Part shown: positions 1 through 15,128 of the stretch, piece by piece | How the letters are laid out: each line of letters opens with the position of its first letter | Numbering within the stretch: the first letter of the stretch is position 1 | NCBI GenBank assembly: GCA_007570785.1 | Contig: ML664173.1 | Coordinates: 15,070,658 to 15,134,657 of the forward strand | From: Antilocapra americana | Lineage: Eukaryota; Chordata; Mammalia; Artiodactyla; Antilocapridae | DNA length: 64,000 nt | Direction of reading: 5' to 3' | Position numbers and translations under genes: made by a program | The notes under the pieces: generated by a model | What the model was told of the DNA's origin: nothing | What the model saw: the letters and a program-made list of their open reading frames with translations, nothing else | Database searches by the model: none

Positions 1-164
1 CGGCCTTTTTTAGGCCTGATCTGCTAAAAAGGATGATATCATTTTTCCTGAGGTCTAGTTACAGGAGAGCAGAGGGAGAATCCAGGATATGGGGCATGCC
101 AAAAATGGCTGGATGCACCAGAACTTGTATTTATGTGGGTGGAGAGTGAGCCAGAGAGACCTGG

Positions 165-335
165 CTTTCAAACTTGGCTTTGCCATTTATTAACAGCATG
201 ACCTGGGACAAATTATTTAACCTCTCTGAATCTTTTTTCCTTGTCTATAAAACATGAGTAATAAATACCAACAAAACTGTTATAAAGACTAAAGGAAATA
301 GCCAATGAAGTGTGCCTGACAAACAGTAGGTACTT
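165..335 (+). repeat. MIR SINE fragment
   Basis: It has the MIR core pattern: a motif like gacctgggacaaattattta, then cctctctgaa, then a motif like tataaaacatgagtaataa. It is old and diverged. The call comes from pattern recognition only. Confidence 0.65.
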
Positions 336-545
336 TCTTCTAAGTCCCTTCTACAGTAAACTTCCCTTCCCATCTAAACAGAAGCATTCAATTAGCCAGA
401 AAAGAAAATTGTCTCAAAAAGTGAACTGTTTGATGACTTTCATTATTTTTTTAATTGGTCAAGTACTTTACATTATAAAATGTATGCTGCCCACTTTCAA
501 TCCTTCAACAAATATTTATGAACAGCCCTACTTTAAGAATGTCAG

Positions 546-848
546 TTGAGGGGTTTCCCTGTTGGTCCTGTGGTTAAAAAATCTGCCTTGCAATGCAGGG
601 GACGTGGGTTCAATCCCTGGTCCGGGAAGATCCCACATGCCGCAGAGTAACTTAAGTCTATGAGCCACAACTACTGAGTCCGCCCACCTACAACCCATGC
701 TCAGCAACAAGAGAAGCCAGCACAAGAAGAAGCTCATGCACTGCAACTAGAGAGTAGCCCCCACTCTCTGCAACTAGAGAAAGCCCGAGCAGCAGTGAAG
801 ACCCAGTGCAGCCAAAAATAAATAAATTTTGGAGAAGGAAAAAAAAAA
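546..848 (+). repeat. CHR-type cetartiodactyl SINE
   Basis: It starts with gggtttccctgttggtcctg and contains a degenerate Pol III B box (gggttcaatccctgg). The body reads gccacaactactgag...agcaacaagagaagc...gtgcagccaaaaataaataaa, followed by an A-rich tail. Direct repeats AATGTCAG at 538-545 and 849-856 look like the target-site duplication. The short open frames over it are not genes. Confidence 0.85.
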
Positions 849-938
849 AATGTCAGCATAATTACTCTGTGAAATAGTCTTAAACCATATCAATAAAAGG
901 CCAAACCAGCATACATTCCACAAAATAGGGTATATTGA

Positions 939-1156
939 ACATGGTGGTGGTGGTTTAGTTGCTAAGTCGTGTCCGACTCTTGTGACACCATGGACTGTAG
1001 CCTGCCAGCTTCCTCCATCCATGGGATTCTCCAGGCGAGAATACTGGAGTGGGTTGCCATTGCCTTCTCCAGAGGCTCCTTCCCACTCAGGAACTGAACT
1101 CGGGTCTCCTGCATTGCAGGCAGATTCTTTACCAACTAAGCTACCAGAGAAGTCCT
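939..1156 (-). repeat. Bov-tA SINE (reverse orientation)
   Basis: This is the reverse complement of the Bov-tA consensus: gttgctaagtcgtgtccgac at one end, gcattgcaggcagattcttt and ctaccagagaagtcc at the other. It is flanked by direct repeats TATATTGA at 931-938 and 1157-1164, which mark the insertion ends. Confidence 0.9.
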
Positions 1157-1861
1157 TATATTGAGCACAGTTTGTCCTGAACAATGAAATCACCAGTCTC
1201 TGACCTAAACGAGGCCAGTCTGAGCAATTCTACAAGTGGCAGGACAGCTGGTTCATACGCTCCCAGGCTAGAGAGGACCGGGGTCATAGCTTGCTACTTC
1301 AGCCATCCTCACACACACAGATGAAACCACTGTCAGCAGCAGCGTCTTTAAAGGGTGGCTAACATCCTGTGGTTTTTGGCTGCTTTTTTCCAAAGGCTCA
1401 AAAAAAAAAAGCTATTCTCATAGCCAGTTATCTCACATTGCCAATTTCCTAAGCATATTTAAAGAGTTGCTGTTTAAGCATATATTTCACATGATACCAC
1501 ATTTTCAAAATCTTAAACGCAGTAAATATTAAGACTGTTAAAAGTCTGTTTTATTGGGAGAGGCATCAAAAATCCTATTGACCATGAATCCTATGACCAA
1601 GATGACCTGATGGCCAAAACTCCTCTTCTGACCCCTTTTCTCTTAATCTGAGTCTCTTTCATGTGAGTTCTCCAATTCACTAGCTCTAGGGGAAGGGTCT
1701 TCATGTCTCAGGGCCCTGATTTCTTTATTCAGACTAATTATTCCCTGAGGTCCTTTCCAGGTGTACAGATTTATTAAAAGGCACCAAGTGGCTAAGTTTC
1801 TGGTAGCTTGTGAAGGTTCCTAGGGCTACATTTAAATGCTATTAACACAATGCAGATATTC

Positions 1862-1983
1862 GTGTATATCGTCCCATGTAAAATTTGGTTTGTGTATATT
1901 GTCCCACGTAAAATTTGTTTTGGTTTACATACTGTCCCATGTAAAATTTGGTTGTGTATATTGGCCCATGTAAAATTTGGTTT
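1862..1983. repeat. Minisatellite, about 30 bp x 4
   Basis: Four tandem units of about 30-32 bp share the core gtcccatgtaaaatttggtt, preceded by gtgtatat. Units start near 1862, 1892, 1922 and 1954. They differ by a few substitutions and a 2-base length change in unit 3. The 60-residue open frame over them is only a product of the periodicity. Confidence 0.9.
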
Positions 1984-4024
1984 GACTAAACCACCACTTT
2001 ATCATCTACATCTTGAACATAGCAGGAACTGAGAAAAGTTAGCTGCATAAGTAAACAAAAGAATGGGAATATTGAAGGTACCTGGAAACATTGCTGGACA
2101 CTACAAATGGTAGGGTGGGGAAAAAATCATAGGCCAGAAACACTTAGATACTAATGGGAGTGTTCCTGGCAAGGAATCACATGATGTGGAAGGGCAGAAC
2201 AACCAAAGGAATATAGCGAACCCCATCACCCAACTATCGGCTTCCTCTAAAACACCAATGCCCTGTTCAAGCCAAATTCTTCTGGGAAGCTCTCAATTCC
2301 TGTTTACTCTAAAACAAATGAAAAAGAGAAGGGAAAAAAAAAAAAAACAGATTATTCCTTGTAAGTTAAACCCCAGGGGAGGTTGGGAACCAGTGGGAGG
2401 CAAAGAGATTCACACAAATACACACACGTATACAAAATCATTTCTGATGGGGGGAGGTTAACAAGGCATACAAAATCCCAGGGCCGACAGGAAGTGGAAT
2501 TAGAACCACAAAAGCCAAGAAGATAGTCAACAGTTTAAAAAACTCCAGATGCACTCAGTTTATTAAAACTGAACACAAGCAGGGAGCCAGGAAGGAGACG
2601 CATGGCTGATGAAATAGTCTTACAGGGTATTTCACTGAGTCAGAGAAAGTCACTGCTCATTTCTCATCAGAACTTCTAATGCCATCAAAATCAAGAAATT
2701 CTTAAGCTTCCAAAAGGCAATCAGGTAATGAAATAAAATAGAAAACATTCAGAAGAGCTTTTGATGATTTCTAGAAGAAAGATTTTCACACTAAGAGCTA
2801 CTAGAAATTCACTCTCATAGAAAGGCCACGTAGATATGGAAAAGAAATACCTATTTTTTTAATCTAATAAGGTTTCTGCGGTTGGAATTATAGTTCCCAT
2901 GCCCCCTCCTCAAAAAGTCTGCAATAACTCTAAGAGCTCTAAGCCCTGACCATACCCGTTCCATCGGGAAGCCTACCGTCAGGCCACCTCAAGGCATTTG
3001 AAGCAAGAACCAACCATTCATTCAATAAACATGTTCCAGACATCCCCCAAAAGCAAAAAATGCTGCTGTGCACAGAAGGAGCAAAAGCAAGGGAGACGCT
3101 GCCGTCTTCAGGGAGCTTCCAGTCCAGTGTGGGAGCCACATGTACACGGGAACCAGAGGACACGGAGGGGCTGCGGCAGACCGAACGAAGGACTGGGGTC
3201 AGGGAGGCTAGCTGGGATGGGAAGACGGGGAAGACATCACCGAAGAAGGGATACTTGACTTCATCTTGAAAGAAGTCAGTCATCTTTCAGGTGAAGTAAC
3301 AGGAGAAAGATATTTCAGGCACAGGATAAGCAGGTGCACAGGGGTGAGGAGAGGAGCCGCAAAGGCCAGGGAGATGGTGAAAGGCTCGGTGCAGCAGAAG
3401 CAGAGACGGAGGGGAAGGGGAGACATGGTGACTGCTAAGAAGATAAGCTCGGTGGCTACTGACAGGAAGAGAACAGAGGAGTGAGTACAGGGTAGCATGA
3501 GCAGGGAGGTGCAACAGCGCACTTGGCCGGGCCCGGATTCCCGCAGCGGGCACGTCAAGCCGAGTCTCAGGATACAAGCAGGAGCGTGCAGGGCCGACAG
3601 GAGGGGCGTCTTCTAGCTGGACAGCGGCATTTATGCAGAGACCCAAGGGCACGGAGTCCTCAGGGGCACCGCTGGCTTCTGAGGTGTAAGGGGGGAAACG
3701 ATACTCCAGAGAAGTCAGCTGGCATCAGATCCTTAGAAACGTCAAAGCCCTACCAAGTTTCTATTTGTAAGTTAGGTCTAGGGAGCTGCTAAAGGATTTT
3801 AGGAGACACGAACATATTTGCATTTTAAAAGAGATACACAGACATCGTAACCTCTTCTTTTCCTACATAAGTTTAGGTCCTAGTTTATCTACCATCTTCT
3901 ATTCAGAGTTTCAGCACTTCCCTTTATTGAATGCCCCTCAAGTATAGACTGCTATGATAATCTAATATTAAAGAGATCAAGAAGTATAATGCCTAATTTC
4001 AAAAATAACAAAAAAAACATTTTT

Positions 4025-4240
4025 ATGGAGTGCAAACTAAGGGCCAACACAGGCCAAGTGCTGGGCACTTGAGATCGATTCATTTGATCTCAGGGTACTC
4101 TCAGAAGGTAGGCACCCTCATTACTGCCGTTCTACAGTCAAGGCAACAGGATTAGAGGAACTTGCTGGAAATCAGAAGGGGTCCAGATGGGTCTCAAACG
4201 AAGTCTGCCAGGCTCTAAAACCCATGCTCTTTAGTTCTCT
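4025..4240 (+). repeat. MIR-like fragment
   Basis: The pattern ggccaagtgctgggcacttg...catttgatctcagg...gaggaacttgctggaaatcag matches the old MIR layout (a motif like gtgccaggcactg, then allocation of low-order decimals). Diverged. Confidence 0.5.
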
Positions 4241-4545
4241 GGTATTCTGCCTCTGGAGCAAGCTGGGACTCCCACAGTCTTACTACTGTATTCCTTTAAT
4301 CATCCACCCCATCAGTGATCCTACTGTGTTTCACTAACACAGCCTGCCACCTGCTGAAAGTCTGGGTGACTGCACAGACACTCGTACCAGCCTTCACTGA
4401 GGAGTCACGGCTGTACAGAGAGCAAATGGGTGCAGGCACCCACAGCGCCACAGTCACAGCTAGCAGGTCAGTAGGCAACAGGCTCCCCGGACTGGTAGTT
4501 GTGAACTGTTTCCTGCTCCTTCTCTGTGCATTCAGGGAATTAAGG

Positions 4546-4612
4546 GTGGGAGGGGAGGGGTGGAGGAGGAGGAGAAAGGGAAGAAAGAAGGGGTGCAGTG
4601 GGGTGGGGGGGA
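4546..4612 (+). repeat. Purine-rich G-run tract
   Basis: An almost pure A/G tract with repeated ggagg and gggg runs ends in ggggtggggggg. Several runs of three or more G sit close enough together to allow a G-quadruplex on the plus strand, which is the template strand for TTLL5. This is a low-complexity feature, not a gene. Confidence 0.7.
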
Positions 4613-5037
4613 ACTCACTAGAAATAAGACTAAAAGAAAGAGGAGGAGTCGTTGGAAAATGGGAGAAAGTACATACTGGTACCAGCCAGAGCTTCTTGGA
4701 ACAGTTCCCAGTCTGGCTGCCAAAGAGCTCTGGAATATATTTCTTAGAGCTGGATTCCTGTACAGTCCGTTGCAGACTTTTTCTGATTGCACTCCGAGAA
4801 AGAGACCCACACTTTTAGTTCCAATCCCTGCTTCCCACACAGAAAGCCGGCTAGTCCTCAGGGGACCTTCCAACTAAGCTCACCACTGGCCTCTTCGTAG
4901 GCTACATAGGCTACGCTACGTGAGTTTAGAAAGAAAACAAGGTTCACCGCATACCTTTGACTCCTGTAGAATCACTAAGCCTCTCTACCCCAGGATCCCA
5001 TCCCAACTTCCCCAGCCTCCTTTCACAAAATATGTCA

Positions 5038-7825
<2,788 letters not shown>

Positions 7826-7927
7826 CTGACGTAGTCTCCACTCTTCTTATTTACGCTGTAGTTGGTCAGGTGCATGAACTGGTTCCGGATGTTCTTGGCT
7901 CCTTGGTCATACCGCACGGTTGCAAAC
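7826..7927 (-). CDS. TTLL5: TTLL5 exon 10 (residues 247-280), HLTNYSVNK motif
   Basis: It carries the diagnostic TTL-family motif HLTNYSVNK (residues 266-274) within [18 protein letters not shown]...KKSGDYV. In the family this region lies by the ATP/glutamate pocket. The acceptor is TTTTATCAG. The donor is CAG followed by GTACCG, which is weaker than the other donors of the gene. Length 102 nt; the phase matches exons 9 and 11. Confidence 0.96.
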
Positions 7928-8019
7928 CTGATAAAAGAGACACAGGTTAAATATCAGCAACAGGGCTTCAGTGAAACATAGGATCAATGAGATATTAATA
8001 AAGAGAGGGTGGCATCCTT

Positions 8020-8215
8020 CTCAAACACTGAGTGCTTATTAAGTGCCACCTCCCACGCTAAGTGTTTCACGTATAACAGCACATTTAATCCAACCATTTA
8101 AGCAATTCTTTGAAGTAGGGACTAGTATGTCTAATTTTTTGGATATGAACATTAAAATATGACTTGGAAGATTAAGTAACTTGCCCCAAATCACACTGAC
8201 TCCAAAATCCATGTT
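8020..8215 (+). repeat. MIR-like fragment
   Basis: The pattern gagtgcttattaagtgccac...taagtgtttcacgt...aagtaacttgccccaaatca follows the MIR layout. Diverged and without visible target-site duplications. Confidence 0.55.
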
Positions 8216-10608
8216 CTTAACCATGGATGTTTTCTGATATAAAATCTTAAGTCTGATAGGAAGGATTAAAATGAAAATAAACTTATTCACAATCAGGTGA
8301 ACTGTGTATAGGATGCTATAGATGAGGGCACATTAGCTGGTCAAGAAACACCTGAGTGTCTACACAACAGTACCTGGTACTAAAGCATTCTAGGGAAAAT
8401 ATTATGCCAAAAAAAAAAAAAAAGGATAGCACAATAATATATAGACTTAGAACTGAGAGCCACAGAAAAAAGACAAACTGATGCATAAAATTAAGAAAAT
8501 AATGGCAGCATTAATAACATACAAAGGCTAGGTCTAGAGAATGGCATAAATGTAACTATAGGGTGGATTAATTCCTGAATTTGGAAAGAAGGTGAAAAGA
8601 GGGATTAAACACGGAGTCCACTGAAAACAGAGTAGCAATTTGATATGCTGGACTGTTGTCAAAAAAAGACCAAAGTATAAAATATATGTGCCTCTGAAGG
8701 AAGTAGCCAGGAGAGAGAAAACTTTCTAGTGATGCTCAACATCAACAAAAGGACACTCGAGTTGAACGGTTATGGTAAATATCACTCCCTGTTTACATAC
8801 CACTCTAACCGTTATCACCCCCTTCACTAAAGCGGTTGTCCCAAGAGGCACATACAAGCGTGTGAAAAAGAATCCTGGAAGGCCACAAGTTTATTTTCAT
8901 ATGATTTACAAATTATTTACATGTGCTTACTCAGACTATGAAGTCAACATGAATTTTTACCACATTAAAGGACAGCATTTAAAATTTCTCCTTTCCTCTA
9001 TTTCTTCTCACTCAGCCACTATCTCTGATCCTTAATTCCCTGTACTAGAAATATACAAGAGCCAAAAGAGAAGAGTGGAAAAAGGAAAAGCCCTCAAAAC
9101 TAAAATAAACAAACATGAGGCCAGGAAGAAGGATGTGGACAAAGAGAAAATGTTGACCAGGCATGCACAGCTAAGGGACAAGAGTCTGATTGCATGAGAA
9201 GGACCTCAGATTTTCCAGAAACTTCCGGTAGTTATCACTTAACTTCAGCCATGTCATTCTATGGTGAGTAAACCTTACCTATATATCCCAGCCTTCCCTC
9301 TTCAGAGATTCTTCAATGAAGAGGGAACCAGTCATTCTCTGAATTCTTGTGCAATGTGAGGGGGGCCCATGCAGGCCCCACAGAGGCGGCCTGCCTCAAC
9401 CAGACATTACCTCACAGGGACATACCTCCTGCCATCTCTCCCCCAAAATAATGATTTAGAAGGAGGAAAAGGTTTTGCTTCAGAGAAAGAGGTTTTTCAC
9501 CTCTTCTAAATTCAAGTATCTGATCTAATTTGGTCAACAATGTGAAAAGAGTGGCAAAGGCCTGGCAGTTAACCGTAAACTGGTACCCGACACATCTGTC
9601 ATCCCTACACTCCTTTTCCAATAGGCCTACATCTCTAAAAAAAAAAATGTTTTTTTCTTCCTAGTCTTCCTTTTTGCTGGGGCATTTATATTCTAAACCT
9701 CAGCAAGGACAAGACTATTAATGTTACAGTTCTACAGAGTATAAGCAGAAGTAAGAATAAGAGAAAATAAAAATGAAAAACCAATGGAAAAGTTACCCAA
9801 AAGGGCAAAAGTGCTACTTTCTTTATTTCAGTTAGCTGAACAAGGAACGGAGAAGACCATGTAGAGGAAAGGCAGGCGTACATGGTCTCTTTCCTCTTAT
9901 CCCAGGAAGTTCTTATGGTTCTCACTTAAACAGAATGAAAATAGTTATCTCTAATAACTATTCTCCAACATTTTCTTCTTATTTCTAGACCAAAGGTCCC
10001 ATTAGTTTCAGATCCGGCCTAATAACCAAGTTCTGATTAACCTAAAAGGACTGTTTTTTGTTTTAAAACTGGAATAACTTGGCCAACATTTAAACTTCAG
10101 ATCTTTCTTCCTCAAGCCCAGTGGCAGCCAGGGCCCACAAGAGGAAGATAGTGGACAGGATGGGAAGGCAGCCCAGAGGCAATGCACGGAGGTTATCTAA
10201 GCAGGGTGGGGCCCCACAGGGGTCAAAGTTCACTCAAGGAGGGCATCTGAATGGGGAGGTGACAGGAAGGTTGGAGATTGGCTACATACGAGGGAACTAA
10301 CTAAATAAGTATGTTGAAGATAACAGAAGTCAGATTCCTCAATGTTGGAAAAAAAAAAAGACAAAAAATACAGAAAGGGGGAAAAACAAGCATGAATCCC
10401 GTAGTTTTGACGTAAAATTGGAGGTATTCACCTCCAATACAGAGACATAGAACACAATAAATATGTAAATGTCTATGCATGTGTACACGCATGTACATCT
10501 ATACACGTGCTTCCCAGGTCTGTCCATTGCATGAATCTTAGACACTGCTCAGAACAACGAGCATATCTAGTACCTGCATTCGGATTTCCGAGTACTATCC
10601 TCCATTAA

Positions 10609-10826
10609 GGGGCTTCCCAGCCAGCTCAGTGGTAAAGAGTCTGCCTGTCAATGCAGGAGTCGCAGTGACACAAGTTCAATCCCTGGGTGGGGGCGACCCC
10701 ACGGAGGAGGAAATGGCAACCCACTCCAATATTCTTGCCAGGATAATCCCATGGTCAGAGGAGCCTGGTGGGCTACAGTCCAAGGGGTCTCAAAGAGACA
10801 GACATAACTGAGCATGAATACACCTG
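10609..10826 (+). repeat. Bov-tA SINE
   Basis: It runs from ggcttcccagccagctcagt to gacagacataactgagcat, with the tRNA-derived B-box region acaagttcaatccctggg. It has perfect 12-bp direct repeats ATCCTCCATTAA at 10597-10608 and 10827-10838, a clear target-site duplication from L1-type insertion. Confidence 0.92.
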
Positions 10827-11099
10827 ATCCTCCATTAAAAGCAACCACTGCTCCTTGGAGAAAGTGGTTGATTCAGGGCTGGTGCAGAGAAAGATGATGA
10901 GCCTGAAATATCTTGTGCTTAAAGAATGAGGGGACATGTCAAAAGAACATCAAAATCGGCTTACAGGAGCTCCCACTGGCCAAATCTCGGGCAATTTGAG
11001 CATCAAAATAAATCGTGAGAGAAAAGGATTATAACCCATTAAGTAACACAGGAATCCTTAAGTCCACATTGGTGTACATAAACAAATGAATAAATGAAT

Positions 11100-11790
11100 A
11101 GGATGGAGAGAAAACTCTTCCTGGAACTAAAATGCCAAATAATAAAAGTAAAAGTATGATGGGATTAGAAATTCATCACTGGACAACCATCACAGTAATA
11201 ATTCATTCAAGCAACAAACATCAATGAATATTAAAATTGGGTGAAAATGAGATGAGGAATGACATTTTACATGGTCTCAAAGTATCTCTTCACAAGATAT
11301 TAATATGTATCAATTACAGGGGGAAAACAAAGTAACTTTACAGCGGAGAAATCTGCCAGATGTTGTCCTAAGTGTCTAACACCACTAAATAATTGTCATA
11401 TACCATCAAATTTAATGCAGTGAGAACACGGCATCACTTCTGTGACATTCTGGCCAAAAATATATAAGCTGAGTCTAATTATTAAAAAATAACAGACAAA
11501 CCCAAATTGAAGGCCATTCTACAAAAAGATCAGCCTAAATCTTCAAAAATGCTGGTCATGAAAGTCAAGGAAAGGCAGAGTAAACGTTCCAAATCAAAGA
11601 AGACTAAAGTGACGCAACAGCTAAATACAATGTGTGATCCTGAATTTGGACACTTGTATTATAAAGAAAACTATCAGGATAGTTGGCCAAATTTGAATCG
11701 GGTTCTCAGACAAAAGGGAAAAGGCAGTTCTTCATACTATTCTTACAGCTTTTCTATAACATCAAAATGGTTTCAAAATTAAAAGTCTAA
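11100..11790 (+). repeat. Old L1 3' region fragment
   Basis: It contains phrases typical of the 3' end of ancient mammalian L1 (L1M group): acagacaaacccaaattgaa, ctacaaaaagatcagcct, gtcatgaaagtcaaggaaag, acgcaacagctaaatacaat and a final aaaatggtttcaaaattaaaa. The 91-residue open frame at 11507-11782 lies inside this and is not a gene. Confidence 0.6.
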
Positions 11791-11879
11791 AAACTTTCAA
11801 TTTTCTCAACAAAAATAAGTTTCTCAATAAAAATCTAGATTTTTTGAGCCTCCCTTAAATAGCCAGAAGATTTGGCAAT

Positions 11880-12210
11880 ACCACCTGTTCTAGTCCATGC
11901 AGGCTGCGATAACAAAATACCATAAACTGCATAAACTGTGATGCTTATAAATAACAGAAATTTATTTCCACTGGCGGGAAGTCCGGGTCCAGATGCAGGC
12001 AGACAGACAGCCCCTTCCTGCTGTGTCCTCACCAGGTGGAAGGGGTAAAGAATCTCTCCAGGACCTCCTATAAAAGGGCACTAATCATAGTCATGAAGGC
12101 CTCACCCTCATGACCTAATCCCCCTCAAAGTCCCCACCTCCTAATATCTTGGAGGGGAGGGGTTAGGATTTCCACATACGAACTTGGGAGATCACATTCA
12201 GACCATAGGA
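11880..12210 (-). repeat. MLT1-type MaLR LTR (reverse orientation)
   Basis: The reverse complement of the MLT1 pattern is visible: gcgataacaaaataccataa, aacagaaatttatttcc, tgctgtgtcctcaccagg, tcatgacctaatccccctca and cctcctaatatcttgg. This is an ancient non-coding LTR relic of an endogenous retrovirus-like element; there is no coding capacity here. Confidence 0.75.
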
Positions 12211-12446
12211 CCTGCACTACCACACATCAGTTACTTACTGCATTGAACAAACGGTGAATGCCCTTCAGGTGGGACACCTGATCTACTGTTCTCCAGTCTC
12301 TACCTAGCCAACTTACTCAGTGAATGTGCTTGTAAGCATTCTGGTTTGTGACTTGTGATTCAGATTTTCACAGATCAAACCTCACTCTATTTAGGTCTGA
12401 AAGCTTCAACAAGTTTCTTTACTAGAATTAAACTACCCTACTAGAT

Positions 12447-12634
12447 GGGCTTCCCCAGTGGCTCAGAATCCTCCTGCCAGTGCAGGAGTCATAGGAGACT
12501 CAGGTTTGATCCCTGAGTTCGGAAGATTCCTTGGAGAAGGAAACGGCAACCCACTCCAGTATTCTTGCCTGGGAAATCCCAAGGACAGAGGAGCCTGGCA
12601 AAGAGCTGGACATGACTTAGCAAATAAACAACAA
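12447..12634 (+). repeat. Bov-tA SINE
   Basis: It starts with gggcttccccagtggctcag and continues with caacccactccagtattctt and gagctggacatgacttagca. It lacks the gggctacagtccat segment between cctggca and aagagctgg, so it has a small internal deletion. Confidence 0.85.
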
Positions 12635-12741
12635 GTTTATAAATACTTCTCTCCTAACACATACTGAAATTCGCATCATGAATTAAGTCTTGAACCTCCC
12701 TCTTAATGAGATGGAGATTTAGGAACAGTTCTCAAGACAGA

Positions 12742-12872
12742 ACCTGGAGAAAGAAATGGCAACCCCACTCCAGTATTCTTGCCTGGAGAATCCCAAGGAC
12801 AGAGGAGCCTGGCAGGCTACAGTCCATGCGGCCGCAAGAGTCAGACATGACTTAGCGACTAAACCACCACCT
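12742..12872 (+). repeat. Bov-tA SINE, 5'-truncated
   Basis: Only the 3' two thirds are present, from acctggagaaagaaatggca through caggctacagtccatgcg to gtcagacatgacttagcgac. The tRNA-related head is missing. Confidence 0.85.
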
Positions 12873-13369
12873 TAAGACATAATTTCATAGCCTTGACTTT
12901 TAAAACAAAATAAAGAAAGAGTAGAAAACCAAAAGGGAGGCAGTAGGGTAGGGGGATGTCTGCTTTCTTTACCAAATCTGAAACCTTGGTACTATTTCAC
13001 AACCTACTGATGAATAGAGAACTATAGGCCATTTTCTCTCTCTTTTTTGTGTGTGTGACACTAAAACATATATAATCTTTATTCTGACAATACATTCTCA
13101 AATCAGAAACATTTCCTTTTTGCTTTCTAATGTTTCTCAGTAAGAATCAAGACAAGGATAATAATTTGTCTCAACCTCCTGAGTGTGTATGTGAAGGAAA
13201 GGATTTTGGCGCTAGGACATAGAGTAGGTACCGATGAGCACTAACTAAAACTCCGCTCGGAGTTGCTCATTCAGGAACTTGACCAACATGAGACTCCAAC
13301 GGGAAAGGAAATCACAGAGTTAGTGGGGTCTCTGCAAACTCTCTTCCCTCATTCAAAAACTACTTTGTT

Positions 13370-14060
13370 CTTCTATGACTATGACACCACTGTCAAGAGT
13401 CATAGGGAGTCCGGACGGAGGACAGTTAGCTCCGCACCCCCGACCCTGCTTTGATAGCTACATATTCTCACAAACATTCACCACCACTGTACAAAGCAAG
13501 AGGAGGCCAGCTCTCAGGAGACCCTGGATGTGGCAAGCGTGTTATCTTTCAGCAGGTGGAACCCGTTCAGAGCCAGCAAGGCCTGGCGGACGAAGAGACG
13601 GCACCTCGGGCAGTCTTGCCAGAAGCCACTGGGCTTCATTCCGGCCTGACCCAGAAAAATCTTATGGAAGAGGACGAGAGGCCCACCAGCTCTCTGATCT
13701 GCTGTCAACCAGCTGCGCCGGGAGACTGCCAAGGTGCTGCACTGACTAGGCAGCGCCCTGCGGAGCCGTCTGGGAGGGGATTACCAGCCTGATCCCCTGC
13801 TCTTTGGAGCCAGAAATGACTCAAGCTTCACAAACAGCCGGGGCCTGCCAGGGAGGGTGACAATGAGCGCTAGAGAGGGTTTTCTCCTCCTGGTCGGTGT
13901 CTCTTCCCCCCCCTCTCGCAGCGGTGGCAGATTCTGGACAGAGTGCAGCCTGTGAGGTAATCTGAATTCCTTGGCAACCGGCAAGTACCTGAATTCTTTC
14001 AAAACCACAGGAATCCAGCAGAGAAAAGGTAAATATCCCTGCGGAGCCAGTGTTAATTAG
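13370..14060. other. GC-richer unassigned intronic segment
   Basis: It is noticeably richer in G+C and CpG than the surrounding intron, with overlapping open frames of 75-124 codons on both strands. None resembles a protein I know. The frames may simply reflect base composition. No repeat family is recognised. It could be a conserved regulatory element or an alternative exon, but the sequence alone does not show this. Confidence 0.3.
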
Positions 14061-14922
14061 CAAGGAAGGCTACTGAAGAAGGAACTGGGGGTGGGGGAGG
14101 AAGGGAGAGGCATTACAAACGCCCTGGGATCTTTCCTCAATTTCCACTGAATAATATGGCCAGGCAGAAGAGGGGCGGTCCCCAGCTTGGGCCTTGGCAG
14201 GGTCCCCTCCTCCCAGTCCAGAGCGTGGGTGGAACTCTCCTGGTTCCCTGGATGGGCACTTTCATTTCCCCCCAGTGGCCAGCGCTACCTATCTTTGGGT
14301 CACTGGACAGCACATTTGGTTTTCAACTCAATCTGGTTTTCCGTTTTTGTTTTTTTTTTTTCAACTTTTTATTTTTCCTGTTTCAGTGAAAAGTTGGCTA
14401 TTAGTTTTGTCTTCAAAAGGGCCTCGTCAAACTGGATCCACCTAAAACTGTAAAATCCAGGACAAAGTCTTTTTGGATTCCACCTATGACAGGAAAAAGA
14501 ACCTACACCATTTTGGTAGAGAACAGCACCCCTCTCTGGAAACTTGAGTGTCCCCTGCTGGTGCAAAACAGCAACAATACACACGTGAAACTCGTAAGTA
14601 GGAAGGGGCAAAATGCTGGACTCGAATACCACTAACACAGTTTTTTTTTAAAACATCTCAATAATTGGCTCACATATAAGAAAACAATGTGAGTTTTTCT
14701 ACTTCCTATGTAAACAAAGCAAGGACAAATCAAATGATTTATCTAGAAAGAACCTACTTAGGGTCTTTTTCTTTAGCAAATTTAAGAAGGTAAAGAATTT
14801 GCACAAAATTCTTATTTCACAGAACTGTCTTGCGAAATGAACTTAATCTTTCTGTCACTTAAACTTGAATTTTGAGGCCCCAAATGGAAGTGATAAGGGA
14901 TAAAATCATTCGTTACTAAAGA

Positions 14923-15128
14923 CTTTCCTGGTGGCACAGACAGTAAAGCGTCTACCTACGATGCGGGAGACTGGGGTTCAATCCCTGGGTCAGGAAGATC
15001 TCCTGGAAAAGGAAATGGCAACCCACTCCAGTATTCTTGCCTGGAAAATCCCACGGACAGAGGAGCCTGGTAGGCTACAGTCCATGGGGTCACAAAGAGT
15101 TGGATGCGACTTCACTTTTCATTCTTTC
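14923..15128 (+). repeat. Bov-tA SINE
   Basis: It runs from ctttcctggtggcacagaca to ttggatgcgacttcactttt, with the full Bov-tA body between. Direct repeats TTACTAAAGA at 14913-14922 and 15129-15138 mark the insertion site. Confidence 0.9.

Noticed and set aside
546..848. tRNA-like promoter boxes suggesting tRNA genes in the SINEs
   Set aside because: The B-box-like sequence belongs to tRNA-derived SINEs; no cloverleaf or anticodon arm of a working tRNA is present.
1862..1983. Regular array suggesting a CRISPR
   Set aside because: Units are directly contiguous without unique spacers and the genome is mammalian; it is a minisatellite.
3000..3640. Several overlapping frames of 70-120 codons, possible gene
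   Set aside because: The DNA reads like an old L2-type repeat (attcattcaataaacatgtt, then gggagcttccagtccagtgt); frames are on both strands and match nothing.
11507..11782. 91-codon Lys/Ser-rich frame
   Set aside because: Lies wholly in an old L1 3' region; the same kind of text occurs at 42700-43060 without the frame.
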